Below are positions 1 to 7,761 of a stretch of 64,000 nt of DNA, one piece after another. Positions within the stretch are counted from its first letter, which is position 1. The number at the start of each line of letters is the position of its first letter. Source of the stretch: Aestuariimicrobium soli (lineage in GTDB: Bacteria > Actinomycetota > Actinomycetes > Propionibacteriales > Propionibacteriaceae); the NCBI RefSeq assembly GCF_051192575.1, contig NZ_JBPJSQ010000001.1, positions 211,161 through 275,160 of the forward strand, written 5' to 3'. A program made the translations under genes and the position numbers. Below the pieces are notes generated by a model. It was not told where the DNA came from, did not search any database, and saw only the letters and a list, made by a program, of their open reading frames with translations.

Positions 1-385
1 CATCGGTGTGCTGGTCGAGCACTACGCGGGCGCGTTCCCGGCGTGGTTGTCGCCGGTGCAGGTCGCGGGCATTCCGGTGGCGGGGGAGTTCAACGACCAC
101 CTGTTCGCGGTGGCCGACCGGCTGCGGGCCGTCGGTGTGCGCGTCGAGGTCGACGATTCCGACGACCGCTTCCCCAAGAAGATCCGCAACGCCCAGAAGC
201 AGAAGTCACCGTTCATGCTGATCGCCGGCGGTGAGGATCGCGACGCTGGCGCCGTCAGCTTCCGGTACCGCGACGGCTCGCAGCGCAATGGTGTGCCGGT
301 CGAGCAGGCCGTGACCGAGATCGCGGAGTGGGTGCGCAGTCGCCGCAACGACTCGCCGACGGCCGCGAGCTTCGGCGAGGCCTGA
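1..385 (+). CDS. thrS: Threonine-tRNA ligase, C-terminal fragment
   Basis: The reading frame is open from the window edge and encodes the last ~127 residues of threonyl-tRNA synthetase, which charges tRNA-Thr in the cytoplasm. The visible part is the C-terminal anticodon-binding domain of class II synthetases: the stretch from AWLSPVQV through RVEVDDSD and KKIRNAQ to the SFRYRDG strand is characteristic. The catalytic core lies outside the window. The next gene starts 3 nt after the stop, so thrS probably heads the phosphatidylinositol operon that follows, as in mycobacteria (Rv2614c order). Identification is by recognised family sequence and synteny. Confidence 0.95.
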   Translation, partial: IGVLVEHYAGAFPAWLSPVQVAGIPVAGEFNDHLFAVADRLRAVGVRVEVDDSDDRFPKKIRNAQKQKSPFMLIAGGEDRDAGAVSFRYRDGSQRNGVPVEQAVTEIAEWVRSRRNDSPTAASFGEA

Positions 386-388
386 GCG

Positions 389-946
389 GTGAGTGGCGAG
401 ACCGACGCGATCGAGTTCGCGGGGGTCCCGGACGCGTTCCAGCGCCTGTGGTCCCCCTACCGGATGGCCTACATCCAGGGTGAGAACAAGCCGGCGGACG
501 ACTCGTCCGGCGCCTGCCCGTTCTGCCGCATCCCCGACGAGTCCGACGAGGACGGGCTGGTCGTGCGCCGTGGCGAGCTCTGCTACGTGGTGATGAACCT
601 CTACCCGTACAACTCCGGGCACCTGCTGGTCTGCCCCTACCGGCACCTGTCCGACCTGACGGAGCTCACGGCCGCCGAGGCCGCCGAGCTGACGCTGTTG
701 AGTCAGGAGGCAATGACCACCCTGCGCGCCGTGAGTCACCCCGCCGGGTTCAACCTGGGGCTCAACCAGGGCGAGGTGGCCGGCGCCGGCATCGCCGCCC
801 ACCTGCACCAGCACGTGGTGCCGCGCTGGCAGGGCGATGCGAACTTCCTGCCGATCATCGGACGAAGCCGGGCCCTGCCCCAGCTGCTCGGTGATGCCCG
901 ACAGCAACTGGCCGACGGCTGGGTGACGACGGGAGGCAACCGCTGA
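389..946 (+). CDS. HIT family protein, probable AP4A phosphorylase
   Basis: This 185-residue histidine-triad protein carries the HLHQHVV active-site triad near residue 140, and CPFCRIP near residue 47 looks like half of a zinc site. HIT proteins hydrolyse or phosphorolyse nucleotide phosphoanhydrides. The mycobacterial gene in this position (Rv2613c) is an AP4A phosphorylase, so that activity is the best inference. The GTG start lies 3 nt after thrS, and the TGA overlaps the next ATG (TGATG), so translation is likely coupled to pgsA1. A generic HIT hydrolase is the alternative. Confidence 0.88.
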   Translation: MSGETDAIEFAGVPDAFQRLWSPYRMAYIQGENKPADDSSGACPFCRIPDESDEDGLVVRRGELCYVVMNLYPYNSGHLLVCPYRHLSDLTELTAAEAAELTLLSQEAMTTLRAVSHPAGFNLGLNQGEVAGAGIAAHLHQHVVPRWQGDANFLPIIGRSRALPQLLGDARQQLADGWVTTGGNR

Positions 947-1566
947 TGTTGGAGCGATTCCGCCGCTACTGGTCGATGGCGATGACGCCTCCCGCCAAGC
1001 TGTTCATCCGGCTGGGCATCAGCCCCGACGCCATCACCTGGGCCGGCACGGTGCTCACCGTCGCGATCGCCATCACCTGTTTCAGCCAGGGGTGGCTGTG
1101 GCAGGGGGCGATCGCCCTGGGCGTCTTCATCCTCTCCGACGGTGTCGACGGCGAGATGGCCCGCCGCACCGGCCGCACCTCGACCTGGGGGGCATTCCTC
1201 GACTCGTCCCTCGACCGAATCGGCGACGGAGCCGTGTTCGGCGGCATCCTGCTCTACTACGCCGGCCCCGGCGACTCGGTGGTGTGGGCGGGGGTGGCCC
1301 TCGGCGCGCTGGTGATGGGTCAGGTGACCAGCTACGTCAAGGCCCGCGGCGAGTCGCTGTCCTACCGGGTCGTCGGCGGGCTGGCCGCGCGGGCCGATCG
1401 CATTCTCGCCCTACTGCTCGGCGCCCTGCTGGCCGGGTTCGGGCTGTGGTGGGCGTTGCCCGTGGCCCTGTGCTGGCTGTTCGTCGCCAGCACCATCACC
1501 GTCGGCCAGCGCATGGCCCAGGTGCATCGGCAGGCCACGGCCGGCGACCGCGAGAACGCGGCGTGA
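946..1566 (+). CDS. pgsA1: Phosphatidylinositol phosphate synthase (CDP-alcohol phosphatidyltransferase)
   Basis: A 206-residue integral membrane enzyme with the full CDP-alcohol phosphatidyltransferase signature near residues 65-91: DGVDGEMAR, then G, then D three and seven residues on (GAFLDSSLD). In actinobacteria the copy between the HIT gene and the PIM acyltransferase condenses CDP-diacylglycerol with inositol-1-phosphate to give PI-phosphate, the precursor of PI and the mannosides. Several hydrophobic helices flank the motif. It overlaps both neighbours (TGATG upstream, GTGA downstream), indicating one operon. Confidence 0.9.
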   Translation: MLERFRRYWSMAMTPPAKLFIRLGISPDAITWAGTVLTVAIAITCFSQGWLWQGAIALGVFILSDGVDGEMARRTGRTSTWGAFLDSSLDRIGDGAVFGGILLYYAGPGDSVVWAGVALGALVMGQVTSYVKARGESLSYRVVGGLAARADRILALLLGALLAGFGLWWALPVALCWLFVASTITVGQRMAQVHRQATAGDRENAA

Positions 1567-2444
1567 AGCGGGTTCCCGGCGACCTGCGCGACCAGCTTGT
1601 CGCCGGGTCGTTGCAGGCTGCCGGGCGGGTACCCTGGCCGGTCTGGCGACCCATGGCCGGCGTGGCGGCGGGGGTGCTGGCGGCTCGTCCCAACGACGCC
1701 GTGCGCCAGTGGCAGGCCAATGTCGCGGCCCTCACCGGCGCGGTGCCCGACCGGGCGCTGACGGCGCGGGCCCTGTCGAGCTGGGCCCGCAACACCGTCA
1801 CCTCGCTGCAGTTGGGCCGACTGTCGGCGCGGCAGATCGTCGACCGGATCGTGATGGACCCCGAACAGGAGCACCGATTGCGCTCGACGGCGGCCACCCG
1901 CGGGGTGGTGCTGGCCCTGCCGCACATGGGCTCCTGGGATCTGGCCGGCGCGTGGGCCTGCGCCGTCGGCATGCCGGTGGCGACCGTCGCCGAAGAGCTC
2001 GGACGACGCGAGTTCGCCCTGTTCGTGCGCGAACGTGAGCGCCTCGGGTTCACCGTGTACGGACACCGCGACCCGACCGTCACCGAGAAGCTGGTGGCCG
2101 ACTCGCGGGCGAACAAGCTCATCTGTCTGCTCGTCGACCGCAACTTCAGCCGCGGAGGCGCCCCGGTGCTCTGGCCGGGGCCTGAACCGGTGCCCTCGCG
2201 GATGCCGGTGGGGCCGGCCCACGTGGCCTGCGAGTCGGGTGCCCTGCTGATGGGGCTGTCATCGTCGTTCGAGGGTGACCGGCTGCGCCTGCAGCTCTCC
2301 GACCCCATCGAGCCCGATCCGGCGGCGCCGAACCGCATGCGCCGCTACCAGGCGATGATGCAGCAGGTCTGTGACTTCTTCGCCGACCGCGTCGTCGAGC
2401 GCCCCGAGGACTGGCACATGCTGCAGCCGGTGTTCACCCCGTGA
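1563..2444 (+). CDS. Phosphatidylinositol mannoside acyltransferase (PatA-like)
   Basis: A 293-residue member of the LpxL/HtrB lysophospholipid acyltransferase family. The catalytic HxxxxD motif is seen as HMGSWD near residue 121. Its place between pgsA1 and pimA matches Rv2611c, which acylates the mannose of PIM1/PIM2 on the inner leaflet. The start is the GTG at 1563, inside a GTGA overlap with the pgsA1 stop; an open frame runs further upstream but is antisense-free noise inside pgsA1. Acyl-donor preference cannot be read from sequence. Confidence 0.88.
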   Translation: MKRVPGDLRDQLVAGSLQAAGRVPWPVWRPMAGVAAGVLAARPNDAVRQWQANVAALTGAVPDRALTARALSSWARNTVTSLQLGRLSARQIVDRIVMDPEQEHRLRSTAATRGVVLALPHMGSWDLAGAWACAVGMPVATVAEELGRREFALFVRERERLGFTVYGHRDPTVTEKLVADSRANKLICLLVDRNFSRGGAPVLWPGPEPVPSRMPVGPAHVACESGALLMGLSSSFEGDRLRLQLSDPIEPDPAAPNRMRRYQAMMQQVCDFFADRVVERPEDWHMLQPVFTP

Positions 2445-2503
2445 GGACAGCGGTGGGGAGGACAGTGGTGGGGAGGCCAGCGGTGGGGAGGCCGGCGGCA
2501 TGA
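2441..2503 (+). CDS. Candidate 20-codon bridging ORF between PIM acyltransferase and pimA
   Basis: A GTG at 2441 overlaps the acyltransferase stop as GTGA, and this frame runs through the 15-bp repeats to a TGA at 2501-2503 that overlaps the pimA ATG as ATGA. The encoded peptide is a five-residue repeat of the type R(T/P)(A/V)VG. The double overlap is exactly what translational coupling uses, so ribosomes could pass from the acyltransferase to pimA through it. Whether it is translated is unknown; chance is possible because repeats of 15 bp keep any frame open. Confidence 0.35.
   Translation: MRTAVGRTVVGRPAVGRPAA
2445..2499 (+). repeat. 15-bp tandem repeat, 3.7 copies, each with an SD-like GGGGAGG
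   Basis: Units start at 2445, 2460, 2475 and 2490 (partial) with consensus GG(A/C)CAG(C/T)GGTGGGGA. Each junction forms GGGGAGG, a good ribosome-binding core, but the last full one ends about 8 nt before the pimA ATG, while the earlier ones are too far to act on it directly. The repeat fills nearly the whole gap between the acyltransferase and pimA. Confidence 0.85.
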
Positions 2504-3597
2504 GGGTGGCCATGATCTGCCCCTACTCGTTCACCGAGCCCGGGGGAGTGCAGAATCACGTGCTCGGCCTGGGCGGGTGGATGTCGACGCACGGCCACGA
2601 GGTCGCCATCCTCGGCCCCGGCGCCGCCGATCCGGCCCGGCTGGCGGCGCACGGGCTCTCGTCCGGGCAACTGACCAGTCTGGGCCGCTCGCTGCCGGTG
2701 CCCTACAACGGGTCGGTGGCGCGCATCACCTTCGGCCCGCGCACCCACCGGCGCGTCGGGGCGTGGCTGCGGCGGGTGCGTCCCGACGTCATTCACGTGC
2801 ACGAACCGATCACGCCGTCGGCGTCGGTGCACGCGCTGTGGCAGGCCAACGCCCCCGTGGTGGCCACCTTCCACACGGCCACCCCGGGTTCGCGGACGAT
2901 GCGCCTGGCGGGTCGAACGATGGCGGGCACCATCGCCGCGATCGACGCCGGGATCGCGGTCTCCGCGGTGGCCCGCGAGGTCGCCCGGCAGCACATCGGC
3001 GTCGAGGCGCAGGTGATCGGCAACGGCATCACCCTGGCCGATCACCCCGAGCGCACCGGTGGGCAGGGCTGGCGGGGCGGTGACCGGGCACGGATCACGT
3101 TCATCGGCCGCTACGACGAGCCGCGCAAGGGATTCGCCGTCTTCACCCGAGCCATCGAGCTCGTCCGTCGACGCCATCCGCTGGTCGACGTGGTGGTCGC
3201 CGGCTCGGGGAGTCGACGCAGCGTGCCGGGAGTGCGGTTCGTGGGGCGGCTGAGCGACCACGAGCGCAACCAGCTGCTGGCCACCTCGGATGTGTACGTG
3301 GCCCCCCACACGGGTCGCGAGTCGTTCGGCATCGTGCTGCTGGAGGCGCTGGCTTCGGGCACCCCGGTGGTCGCCAGCTCGCTGCCGGCCTTCCGGGAGG
3401 TGCTCGAGGGCGGCGAGGGTCCCCTGGGTCGCGTCGTCGAGGTGGGCGATCCGCAGGCCCTGGCCACCGGGATCCTGGCCAGCCTCGGCGACCTCGACCA
3501 TGACCCCGGCCCGGGTCGGGCGAGGGCCGAGGAGTTCGACTGGTCGCGGATCGCGCCGCGGATCGAGCGAGTCTTCCACTCCGTACTGTCGGGTTAG
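2500..3597 (+). CDS. pimA: Phosphatidylinositol alpha-mannosyltransferase
   Basis: A 365-residue GT4 glycosyltransferase of GT-B fold. The N-terminal lobe begins with MRVAMICPYSF and the glycine loop PGGVQNHV. The C-terminal nucleotide-sugar lobe shows FIGRYDEPRKGF near residue 205 and the EX7E-type stretch ESFGIVLLEAL near 275. The family transfers mannose from GDP-mannose to PI at the cytoplasmic face, the first step to PIMs. The ATG at 2500 is preferred because MRVAM is the usual start; the upstream in-frame extension is only repeat sequence. Synteny with Rv2610c supports the name. Confidence 0.92.
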   Translation: MRVAMICPYSFTEPGGVQNHVLGLGGWMSTHGHEVAILGPGAADPARLAAHGLSSGQLTSLGRSLPVPYNGSVARITFGPRTHRRVGAWLRRVRPDVIHVHEPITPSASVHALWQANAPVVATFHTATPGSRTMRLAGRTMAGTIAAIDAGIAVSAVAREVARQHIGVEAQVIGNGITLADHPERTGGQGWRGGDRARITFIGRYDEPRKGFAVFTRAIELVRRRHPLVDVVVAGSGSRRSVPGVRFVGRLSDHERNQLLATSDVYVAPHTGRESFGIVLLEALASGTPVVASSLPAFREVLEGGEGPLGRVVEVGDPQALATGILASLGDLDHDPGPGRARAEEFDWSRIAPRIERVFHSVLSG

Positions 3598-3600
3598 CAT
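3595..3600 (+). promoter_or_regulatory. Leaderless -10 (TAGCAT) for the second lipid synthase
   Basis: TAGCAT lies 6 nt before the GTG at 3607 and begins with the pimA stop codon. There is no Shine-Dalgarno sequence. It marks the junction between the two conserved blocks. Confidence 0.55.
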
Positions 3601-3606
3601 GGCCGG

Positions 3607-4176
3607 GTGGCCAGCTACGACACCGACCGGGTACTGACGCTGCCCAATCTGTTGTCGCTGCTGCGCCTGCTCGGCGTGCCCGTGTTCGTCTGGTTGGTGC
3701 TCGGCCACCACGACGTGGCCGCCGTGGTGCTGTTGGCGCTGGCCGGGGCCAGCGACTGGCTCGACGGGCATCTGGCCAGACGCTGGCACCAGACCTCGCG
3801 CGTGGGGCAAATGCTCGACCCGGTGGCCGACCGGTTGTCGATCGTGGCGGTGGTGACCGTGCTGGCCGTGCGAGACATCGTGCCGTGGTGGTTGGTGGTG
3901 GCGCTGGTGGCCCGCGACCTGGTGCTGCTCGCTCTGGTGCCCGTGCTGCGGCGGCGCGGCTGGACGTCGCTGCCGGTGCACCTGATGGGCAAGTTGGGCA
4001 CGTTCTGTCTGTTGTACGCCTTCCCCCTGGTGCTGCTCGGGCAGGGCGACTTCCCCGGCGCCACGCTGGTGCTGGTGATCGGCTGGGCCTTCGCCATCTG
4101 GGGCGTGGGTCTGTACTGGTGGGCCGGCCTGGTCTACGTGCTGCAGACGCGGCGACTGATGGGAGCGACGAGATGA
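3607..4176 (+). CDS. CDP-alcohol phosphatidyltransferase (PgsA2-like)
   Basis: A 189-residue membrane enzyme with the family signature DWLDGHLAR, then G and two spaced aspartates (GQMLDPVAD), near residues 42-68. It makes a phospholipid head-group exchange from CDP-diacylglycerol; phosphatidylglycerophosphate synthase or cardiolipin synthase are the likely activities. It heads the block equivalent to Rv1822-Rv1832, where the counterpart is pgsA2. The GTG start is chosen because a -10 hexamer lies 6 nt upstream. The ATG at 3599 is in another frame. Confidence 0.85.
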   Translation: MASYDTDRVLTLPNLLSLLRLLGVPVFVWLVLGHHDVAAVVLLALAGASDWLDGHLARRWHQTSRVGQMLDPVADRLSIVAVVTVLAVRDIVPWWLVVALVARDLVLLALVPVLRRRGWTSLPVHLMGKLGTFCLLYAFPLVLLGQGDFPGATLVLVIGWAFAIWGVGLYWWAGLVYVLQTRRLMGATR

Positions 4177-4991
4177 GCGAACCGGGCCGCTGGCGCCGCC
4201 CCGACGCCAGCATGAGTCTGCTCACCGATCTGGTGGGCACCGCCCTCGAGCCCGCCTACCGCACGGCGGCGGATCGTCCGGTGACCGCGTCGACCCGGCG
4301 GACGAGGCGCGCCTGGCTGGTCGTGGCCCTCGTGCTGGCCGGGGGACTGTTCGGCACGGCCGCCTTTCAGACCACCCAGCAGGCACCCGAGATGGCCAAG
4401 GAGCGGGCGACACTGATCGCCCAGATCCATCAGGCCCAGCAGGAGAACGAGACGCTCACGGGCACCCTGCAGCAGGTGCAGGGTGAAGTCGGACGACTCC
4501 AGGCCGCCCAACTCGGCTCGGGTTCGAGCGTGCAGGCCGACGTCGATCGGCTGGGCCTGCTCACCGGGGCCAGCCCCGTCACGGGGCCGGGCATCGTGGT
4601 CACCGTCGACGACGCCGGCGGACTCTCGGGCACCGTCGACCCGCAGTCGATCGTGGTCGACACCGACCTGCGACGCCTGGTCAACTCCCTGTGGGAGGCG
4701 GGTGCCGAGGCGATCGCCATCAACGGCCACCGCATCTCGACCCGCACGGCCATCAGGGGAGCGGGCACCGCCATCACGGTCGACTACGTCTCGCTGAACC
4801 GGCCCTACCGGGTCGAGGTGATCGGCGACCCCAAGACGATGCCCGCTCGGTTCAGCGGCACCACCGGCGGGCAGTTGTGGGACCTGCTGAAGCAGAACTA
4901 CGGCATGCGTTACGAGATCACCACGGCCGACCGACTGGCCCTGCCGGCCGACCCGGGGCTCGGATTGCGCACCGCTAGGGTGGGGCCATGA
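4173..4991 (+). CDS. DUF881 membrane-anchored protein
   Basis: A 272-residue protein with one N-terminal membrane helix (about residues 47-66), a short coiled-coil region rich in Gln/Glu/Leu (80-115), then the DUF881 domain with the family stretches GPGIVVTVDD and EAGAEAIAINGHRI. The bulk should lie outside the cytoplasmic membrane. It is cotranscribed with pgsA2 (ATGA overlap) and followed by sbp and a second DUF881 gene, the same triplet as in mycobacteria next to division genes. Its molecular role is unknown; an envelope or division scaffold is often inferred from context. Confidence 0.88.
   Translation: MSEPGRWRRPDASMSLLTDLVGTALEPAYRTAADRPVTASTRRTRRAWLVVALVLAGGLFGTAAFQTTQQAPEMAKERATLIAQIHQAQQENETLTGTLQQVQGEVGRLQAAQLGSGSSVQADVDRLGLLTGASPVTGPGIVVTVDDAGGLSGTVDPQSIVVDTDLRRLVNSLWEAGAEAIAINGHRISTRTAIRGAGTAITVDYVSLNRPYRVEVIGDPKTMPARFSGTTGGQLWDLLKQNYGMRYEITTADRLALPADPGLGLRTARVGP
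4976..4981 (+). promoter_or_regulatory. Internal leaderless -10 (TAGGGT) for sbp
   Basis: TAGGGT lies 6 nt before the sbp ATG at 4988, inside the end of the DUF881 gene. It suggests sbp can be transcribed separately from the upstream operon. Confidence 0.45.
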
Positions 4992-5320
4992 TCGCGATCT
5001 TGGGACTGGTGCTCGGCATCGTGCTGGGGCTCGTGCTCGAGCCGACCCTGCCGACCGCACTGGCGCCGTACCTGCCCATCATGATCGTGGCCGCCCTCGA
5101 CGCCGTCTTCGGGGCGCTGCGGGCCTACCTGGAGCGGGTCTTCTCCGACCGGGTGTTCGTGGTCTCGTTCTTCTCGAACGTGCTGATCTCGGCGCTGATC
5201 GTCTTCCTGGGCGACCAGATCGGGGTCGGCTCGCAACTGGCCACCGGGGTGATCGTCGTGCTCGGCATTCGCATCTTCACCAACGCCGCCGCCATTCGGA
5301 GGGCCCTGCTGCATGCCTGA
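4988..5320 (+). CDS. sbp: Small basic protein, DUF1290 family
   Basis: A 110-residue hydrophobic protein with three predicted membrane helices (about 2-18, 25-42 and 52-72) and the family stretches LDAVFGALRAYLE and FFSNVLISALI. In Gram-positives sbp sits beside ftsZ or DUF881 genes and its exact job is not established. It overlaps the preceding gene by 4 bp (ATGA) and the following DUF881 gene by 8 bp, so the three probably act together in the membrane. Confidence 0.9.
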   Translation: MIAILGLVLGIVLGLVLEPTLPTALAPYLPIMIVAALDAVFGALRAYLERVFSDRVFVVSFFSNVLISALIVFLGDQIGVGSQLATGVIVVLGIRIFTNAAAIRRALLHA

Positions 5321-6050
5321 CGACCAGCCCACGCCCCGCACCGCCCGGCAGTTGCTCGGCGACCTGCTGCGGCCCTCTCGCGCCCAGACGTTCATGGCCG
5401 CGGTGCTGTGCGTGCTCGCCATGGCCACGATCTGGCAGGTGCGGGCGCGCTCGGGTGACGACACCTATTCGGGCATGCGTCGCGCCGACCTGGTGCAGAT
5501 CCTCGACCAGTTGAACACCAACGCCACCAAGCTGCGTTCCGACATCCAGGCGCAGGAGGCCGCCAAGCGGGAACTGCAGACCGGCGTCGACTCGCAGAAG
5601 GTTGCTGAGCAGAAGGCCACCGCCCGGCTCAAGGAACTGCAGGTGCTGGCCGGCACCGTCTCGGCCACCGGGCCCGGCATCGTGATCACGGTGGACGACC
5701 CCGGGGGGAAGGTTACCGGTGAACTGCTGCTCGACGCCGTCGAGGAGATGCGCGACGCCGGCGCCGAGGCGATCGACGTGAACGGGGTGCGCGTGGTCGC
5801 CCAGACCTGGTTCGGGGGCAGCGCCGGTGCGGTCACCGTCAACGGGGTTCCGCTGAAGGCGCCCTACACCCTCACCGTCATCGGTGAGGCGCACGCCCTC
5901 GAGGAGGGGGCTCGCTTCCGCGGGGGGCTGGTCTCGCAGGCGCAGGCGCCTCAGGTGGGTGCCCGGGTCTCGATCACCCGATCCGACCAGTTGACCATCA
6001 CGTCGCTGCACCAGCCCAAGCAGCCCCAGTTCGCCGAGCCGAGCCGCTGA
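5313..6050 (+). CDS. Second DUF881 membrane-anchored protein
   Basis: A 245-residue paralogue of the gene two positions upstream, with an N-terminal helix (about residues 28-46), a coiled-coil stretch (55-110) and a DUF881 domain containing GPGIVITVDDPGG and DAGAEAIDVNGVRV. The two DUF881 genes flanking sbp could form a heteromeric extracytoplasmic complex; this is inference from the conserved arrangement only. It begins inside the end of sbp. Confidence 0.88.
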   Translation: MPDDQPTPRTARQLLGDLLRPSRAQTFMAAVLCVLAMATIWQVRARSGDDTYSGMRRADLVQILDQLNTNATKLRSDIQAQEAAKRELQTGVDSQKVAEQKATARLKELQVLAGTVSATGPGIVITVDDPGGKVTGELLLDAVEEMRDAGAEAIDVNGVRVVAQTWFGGSAGAVTVNGVPLKAPYTLTVIGEAHALEEGARFRGGLVSQAQAPQVGARVSITRSDQLTITSLHQPKQPQFAEPSR

Positions 6051-6070
6051 CACGGCCGACGATTTTTCAC

Positions 6071-6076
6071 TAGGGT
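6071..6076 (+). promoter_or_regulatory. -10 element (TAGGGT) upstream of gcvH
   Basis: TAGGGT after a short T-run (6063-6067) lies 51 nt before the gcvH GTG, so a leader of about 45 nt with its own ribosome site would be made, unlike the leaderless genes nearby. No clear -35 is seen. Confidence 0.4.
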
Positions 6077-6127
6077 GTGCGCGAGGGGCAGGACCCGCCT
6101 GCCCGTCGACGCGACCGAGGAGCTCCA

Positions 6128-6514
6128 GTGTCCCGCTTTCCCGAAGACCTGAGGTACAGCCGCGAGCACGAGTGGGTGCGCGAGGGCAACGGTCGCAGCG
6201 TGCGCATCGGCATCACCGACTTCGCCGCCGAGGCCCTGGGTGACATCGTCTACGTCTCGCTGCCGACGGTCGGCGAAGAGGTCGTCGCCGGCGATTCGTG
6301 CGGTGAGTTGGAGTCGACCAAGAGCGTCTCCGACCTGTTCGCGCCCGTGTCGGGCGTGGTCACCGCCGTGAACGACGCCCTCGCGGAGGCGCCCGAAGCC
6401 GTCAACTCCGATCCCTTCGGCGACGGCTGGTTGTTCGAGGTCGAACTCGGCGACGGCGATGACGACGACGACCTGCTGGACTCCGACGAGTACGCCACCC
6501 ACGTGGGTGAGTGA
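6128..6514 (+). CDS. gcvH: Glycine cleavage system H protein
   Basis: A 128-residue lipoyl carrier that shuttles the aminomethyl group between the P and T proteins. The lipoylation site is the lysine of GELESTKSVSD near residue 66, and YSREHEWVR near residue 10 is the family N-terminus. The GTG at 6128 is chosen because GAGG lies 7-8 nt upstream and the product matches the normal 125-130 residues; the longer frame to 6077 would add an unconserved tail. gcvP follows five genes later; gcvT is not in the window. The acidic C-terminal stretch (GDGDDDDD) is unusual. Confidence 0.95.
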   Translation: MSRFPEDLRYSREHEWVREGNGRSVRIGITDFAAEALGDIVYVSLPTVGEEVVAGDSCGELESTKSVSDLFAPVSGVVTAVNDALAEAPEAVNSDPFGDGWLFEVELGDGDDDDDLLDSDEYATHVGE

Positions 6515-6541
6515 CCCGACCCCCGAAGGAGAGTGTCAGTC

Positions 6542-7051
6542 ATGATGCAATGCCCCCAGTGCGGACGAGACGTCGAGGTCAGCGCCAACTTCTGCCCCAA
6601 CTGCGGCGCGAAGTTGGCCACCGGTCAGTCGTCCGAGGCCACGCACACGATTCCTGCCGTCACCGATGAGCGGCAGAACCAGACCCACGAGTTCCCCACC
6701 GAGGTGCGCAACGCCATCCGCGACCTGCCCTCGGGCAGCGCCCTGCTGGTGGTGGAGCAGGGCCCCGACGAGGGTGCCCGATTCCTGCTCGACACCGACC
6801 AGACCTCTGCCGGGCGGCACACCGATTCGGGGATCTTCCTGGACGACGTCACCGTCTCGCGCCACCACGCCATGTTCGTGCGGGCGGGGAAGGGTTTCAC
6901 CGTGCAGGACATGAGTAGCCTGAACGGCACCTACGTCAACCGCACCCTGGTCGAGGGCCCCACCGACCTGCGCACCGGTGACGAGGTGCAGATCGGGAAG
7001 TACCGGATGATCTACTGCGCTCCCGAGGTGAGCGAGACCGGTCGGAACTGA
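6542..7051 (+). CDS. garA: FHA-domain protein, GarA/OdhI-like, with N-terminal zinc ribbon
   Basis: A 169-residue protein. Residues 4-21 form a CPQC...CPNC zinc ribbon, and residues ~65-160 form an FHA phosphothreonine-binding domain with AGRHTDSG, VSRHHAMF and SLNGTYVN. GarA and OdhI, when unphosphorylated, bind and inhibit 2-oxoglutarate dehydrogenase and affect glutamate enzymes. The gene occupies the Rv1827 position. The ETTS phosphoswitch found near the N-terminus of mycobacterial and corynebacterial proteins is not visible here. The ATG at 6542 fits AGGAG at 6527-6531 better than the GTG at 6533. Confidence 0.88.
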   Translation: MMQCPQCGRDVEVSANFCPNCGAKLATGQSSEATHTIPAVTDERQNQTHEFPTEVRNAIRDLPSGSALLVVEQGPDEGARFLLDTDQTSAGRHTDSGIFLDDVTVSRHHAMFVRAGKGFTVQDMSSLNGTYVNRTLVEGPTDLRTGDEVQIGKYRMIYCAPEVSETGRN

Positions 7052-7752
7052 TGCCCCAACCCGTGCGCAGCATTGGACAGGTGCTGGCGATCCTCAAGGC
7101 CGAGTTCCCGGACGTGTCCATCTCGAAGATCCGCTTCCTCGAGGCGGAGGGGCTGCTCTCGCCCGAGCGTGCGCCGTCGGGGTACCGCCGTTACGCGCAG
7201 GTCGACATCGATCGGCTGACCTACATCCTGCGCGTGCAGCGGGACCACTACCTGCCGTTGAAGGTCATCAAGGACCACCTCGAGCAGATGGACAACGGCG
7301 GCGAACCGCCCAGCCTCGACGCACCGCCGCCTGCCCAGGTGGTGCCGCAGGAGGTCATGCCCGAGCCGCGTCCCCTGCCCGCGGGGCAGCGGCCCAACCG
7401 TCGTCCGATTCGCCTGTCGCGGCGTGAACTGCTGGCCGCGAGCGGCCTCAGCGAGGCGGTACTGGTCGAGCTGGAGCGCATGCAGTTGGTCTTCCCACGG
7501 CGCGGTGGGGGCTACTACGGGCGCGAGGCCCTGACCATCTGCGTGGTCGCCCGCAAGCTGCGCCAGTACGGGCTGGACTCGCGCCATCTGCGGGTGATCA
7601 AGCAGGCGGCGGAACGGGAGGCCGGGCTGGTCGAACAGGCCGCGGCGCCGTTCGTCCGCAAGAAGGACGGTGCCCAGGAGGCCGCCGCCGAGGTCACCCA
7701 ACTGGTGATCCACGCCCACGCCGCGATGATGCACTCACTCATCGATCGGTAG
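7051..7752 (+). CDS. ftsR: MerR-type regulator FtsR
   Basis: A 233-residue DNA-binding protein with an N-terminal MerR winged helix (SIGQVLAILK, SKIRFLEAEGL, SGYRRY) and a conserved C-terminal domain after a proline-rich linker (residues ~85-125). The corynebacterial and mycobacterial orthologue (Rv1828) sits in the same place and activates ftsZ. The start overlaps the garA stop (TGATG), so the two are coupled. There is no metal-binding C-terminal cysteine pattern, consistent with the FtsR rather than a metal-sensing branch. Confidence 0.88.
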   Translation: MPQPVRSIGQVLAILKAEFPDVSISKIRFLEAEGLLSPERAPSGYRRYAQVDIDRLTYILRVQRDHYLPLKVIKDHLEQMDNGGEPPSLDAPPPAQVVPQEVMPEPRPLPAGQRPNRRPIRLSRRELLAASGLSEAVLVELERMQLVFPRRGGGYYGREALTICVVARKLRQYGLDSRHLRVIKQAAEREAGLVEQAAAPFVRKKDGAQEAAAEVTQLVIHAHAAMMHSLIDR

Positions 7753-7755
7753 GCT
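7750..7755 (+). promoter_or_regulatory. Leaderless -10 (TAGGCT) for the bifunctional nuclease gene
   Basis: TAGGCT lies 6 nt before the ATG at 7762, starts within the ftsR stop codon, and no Shine-Dalgarno is present. Confidence 0.5.
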
Positions 7756-7761
7756 GGCGGC

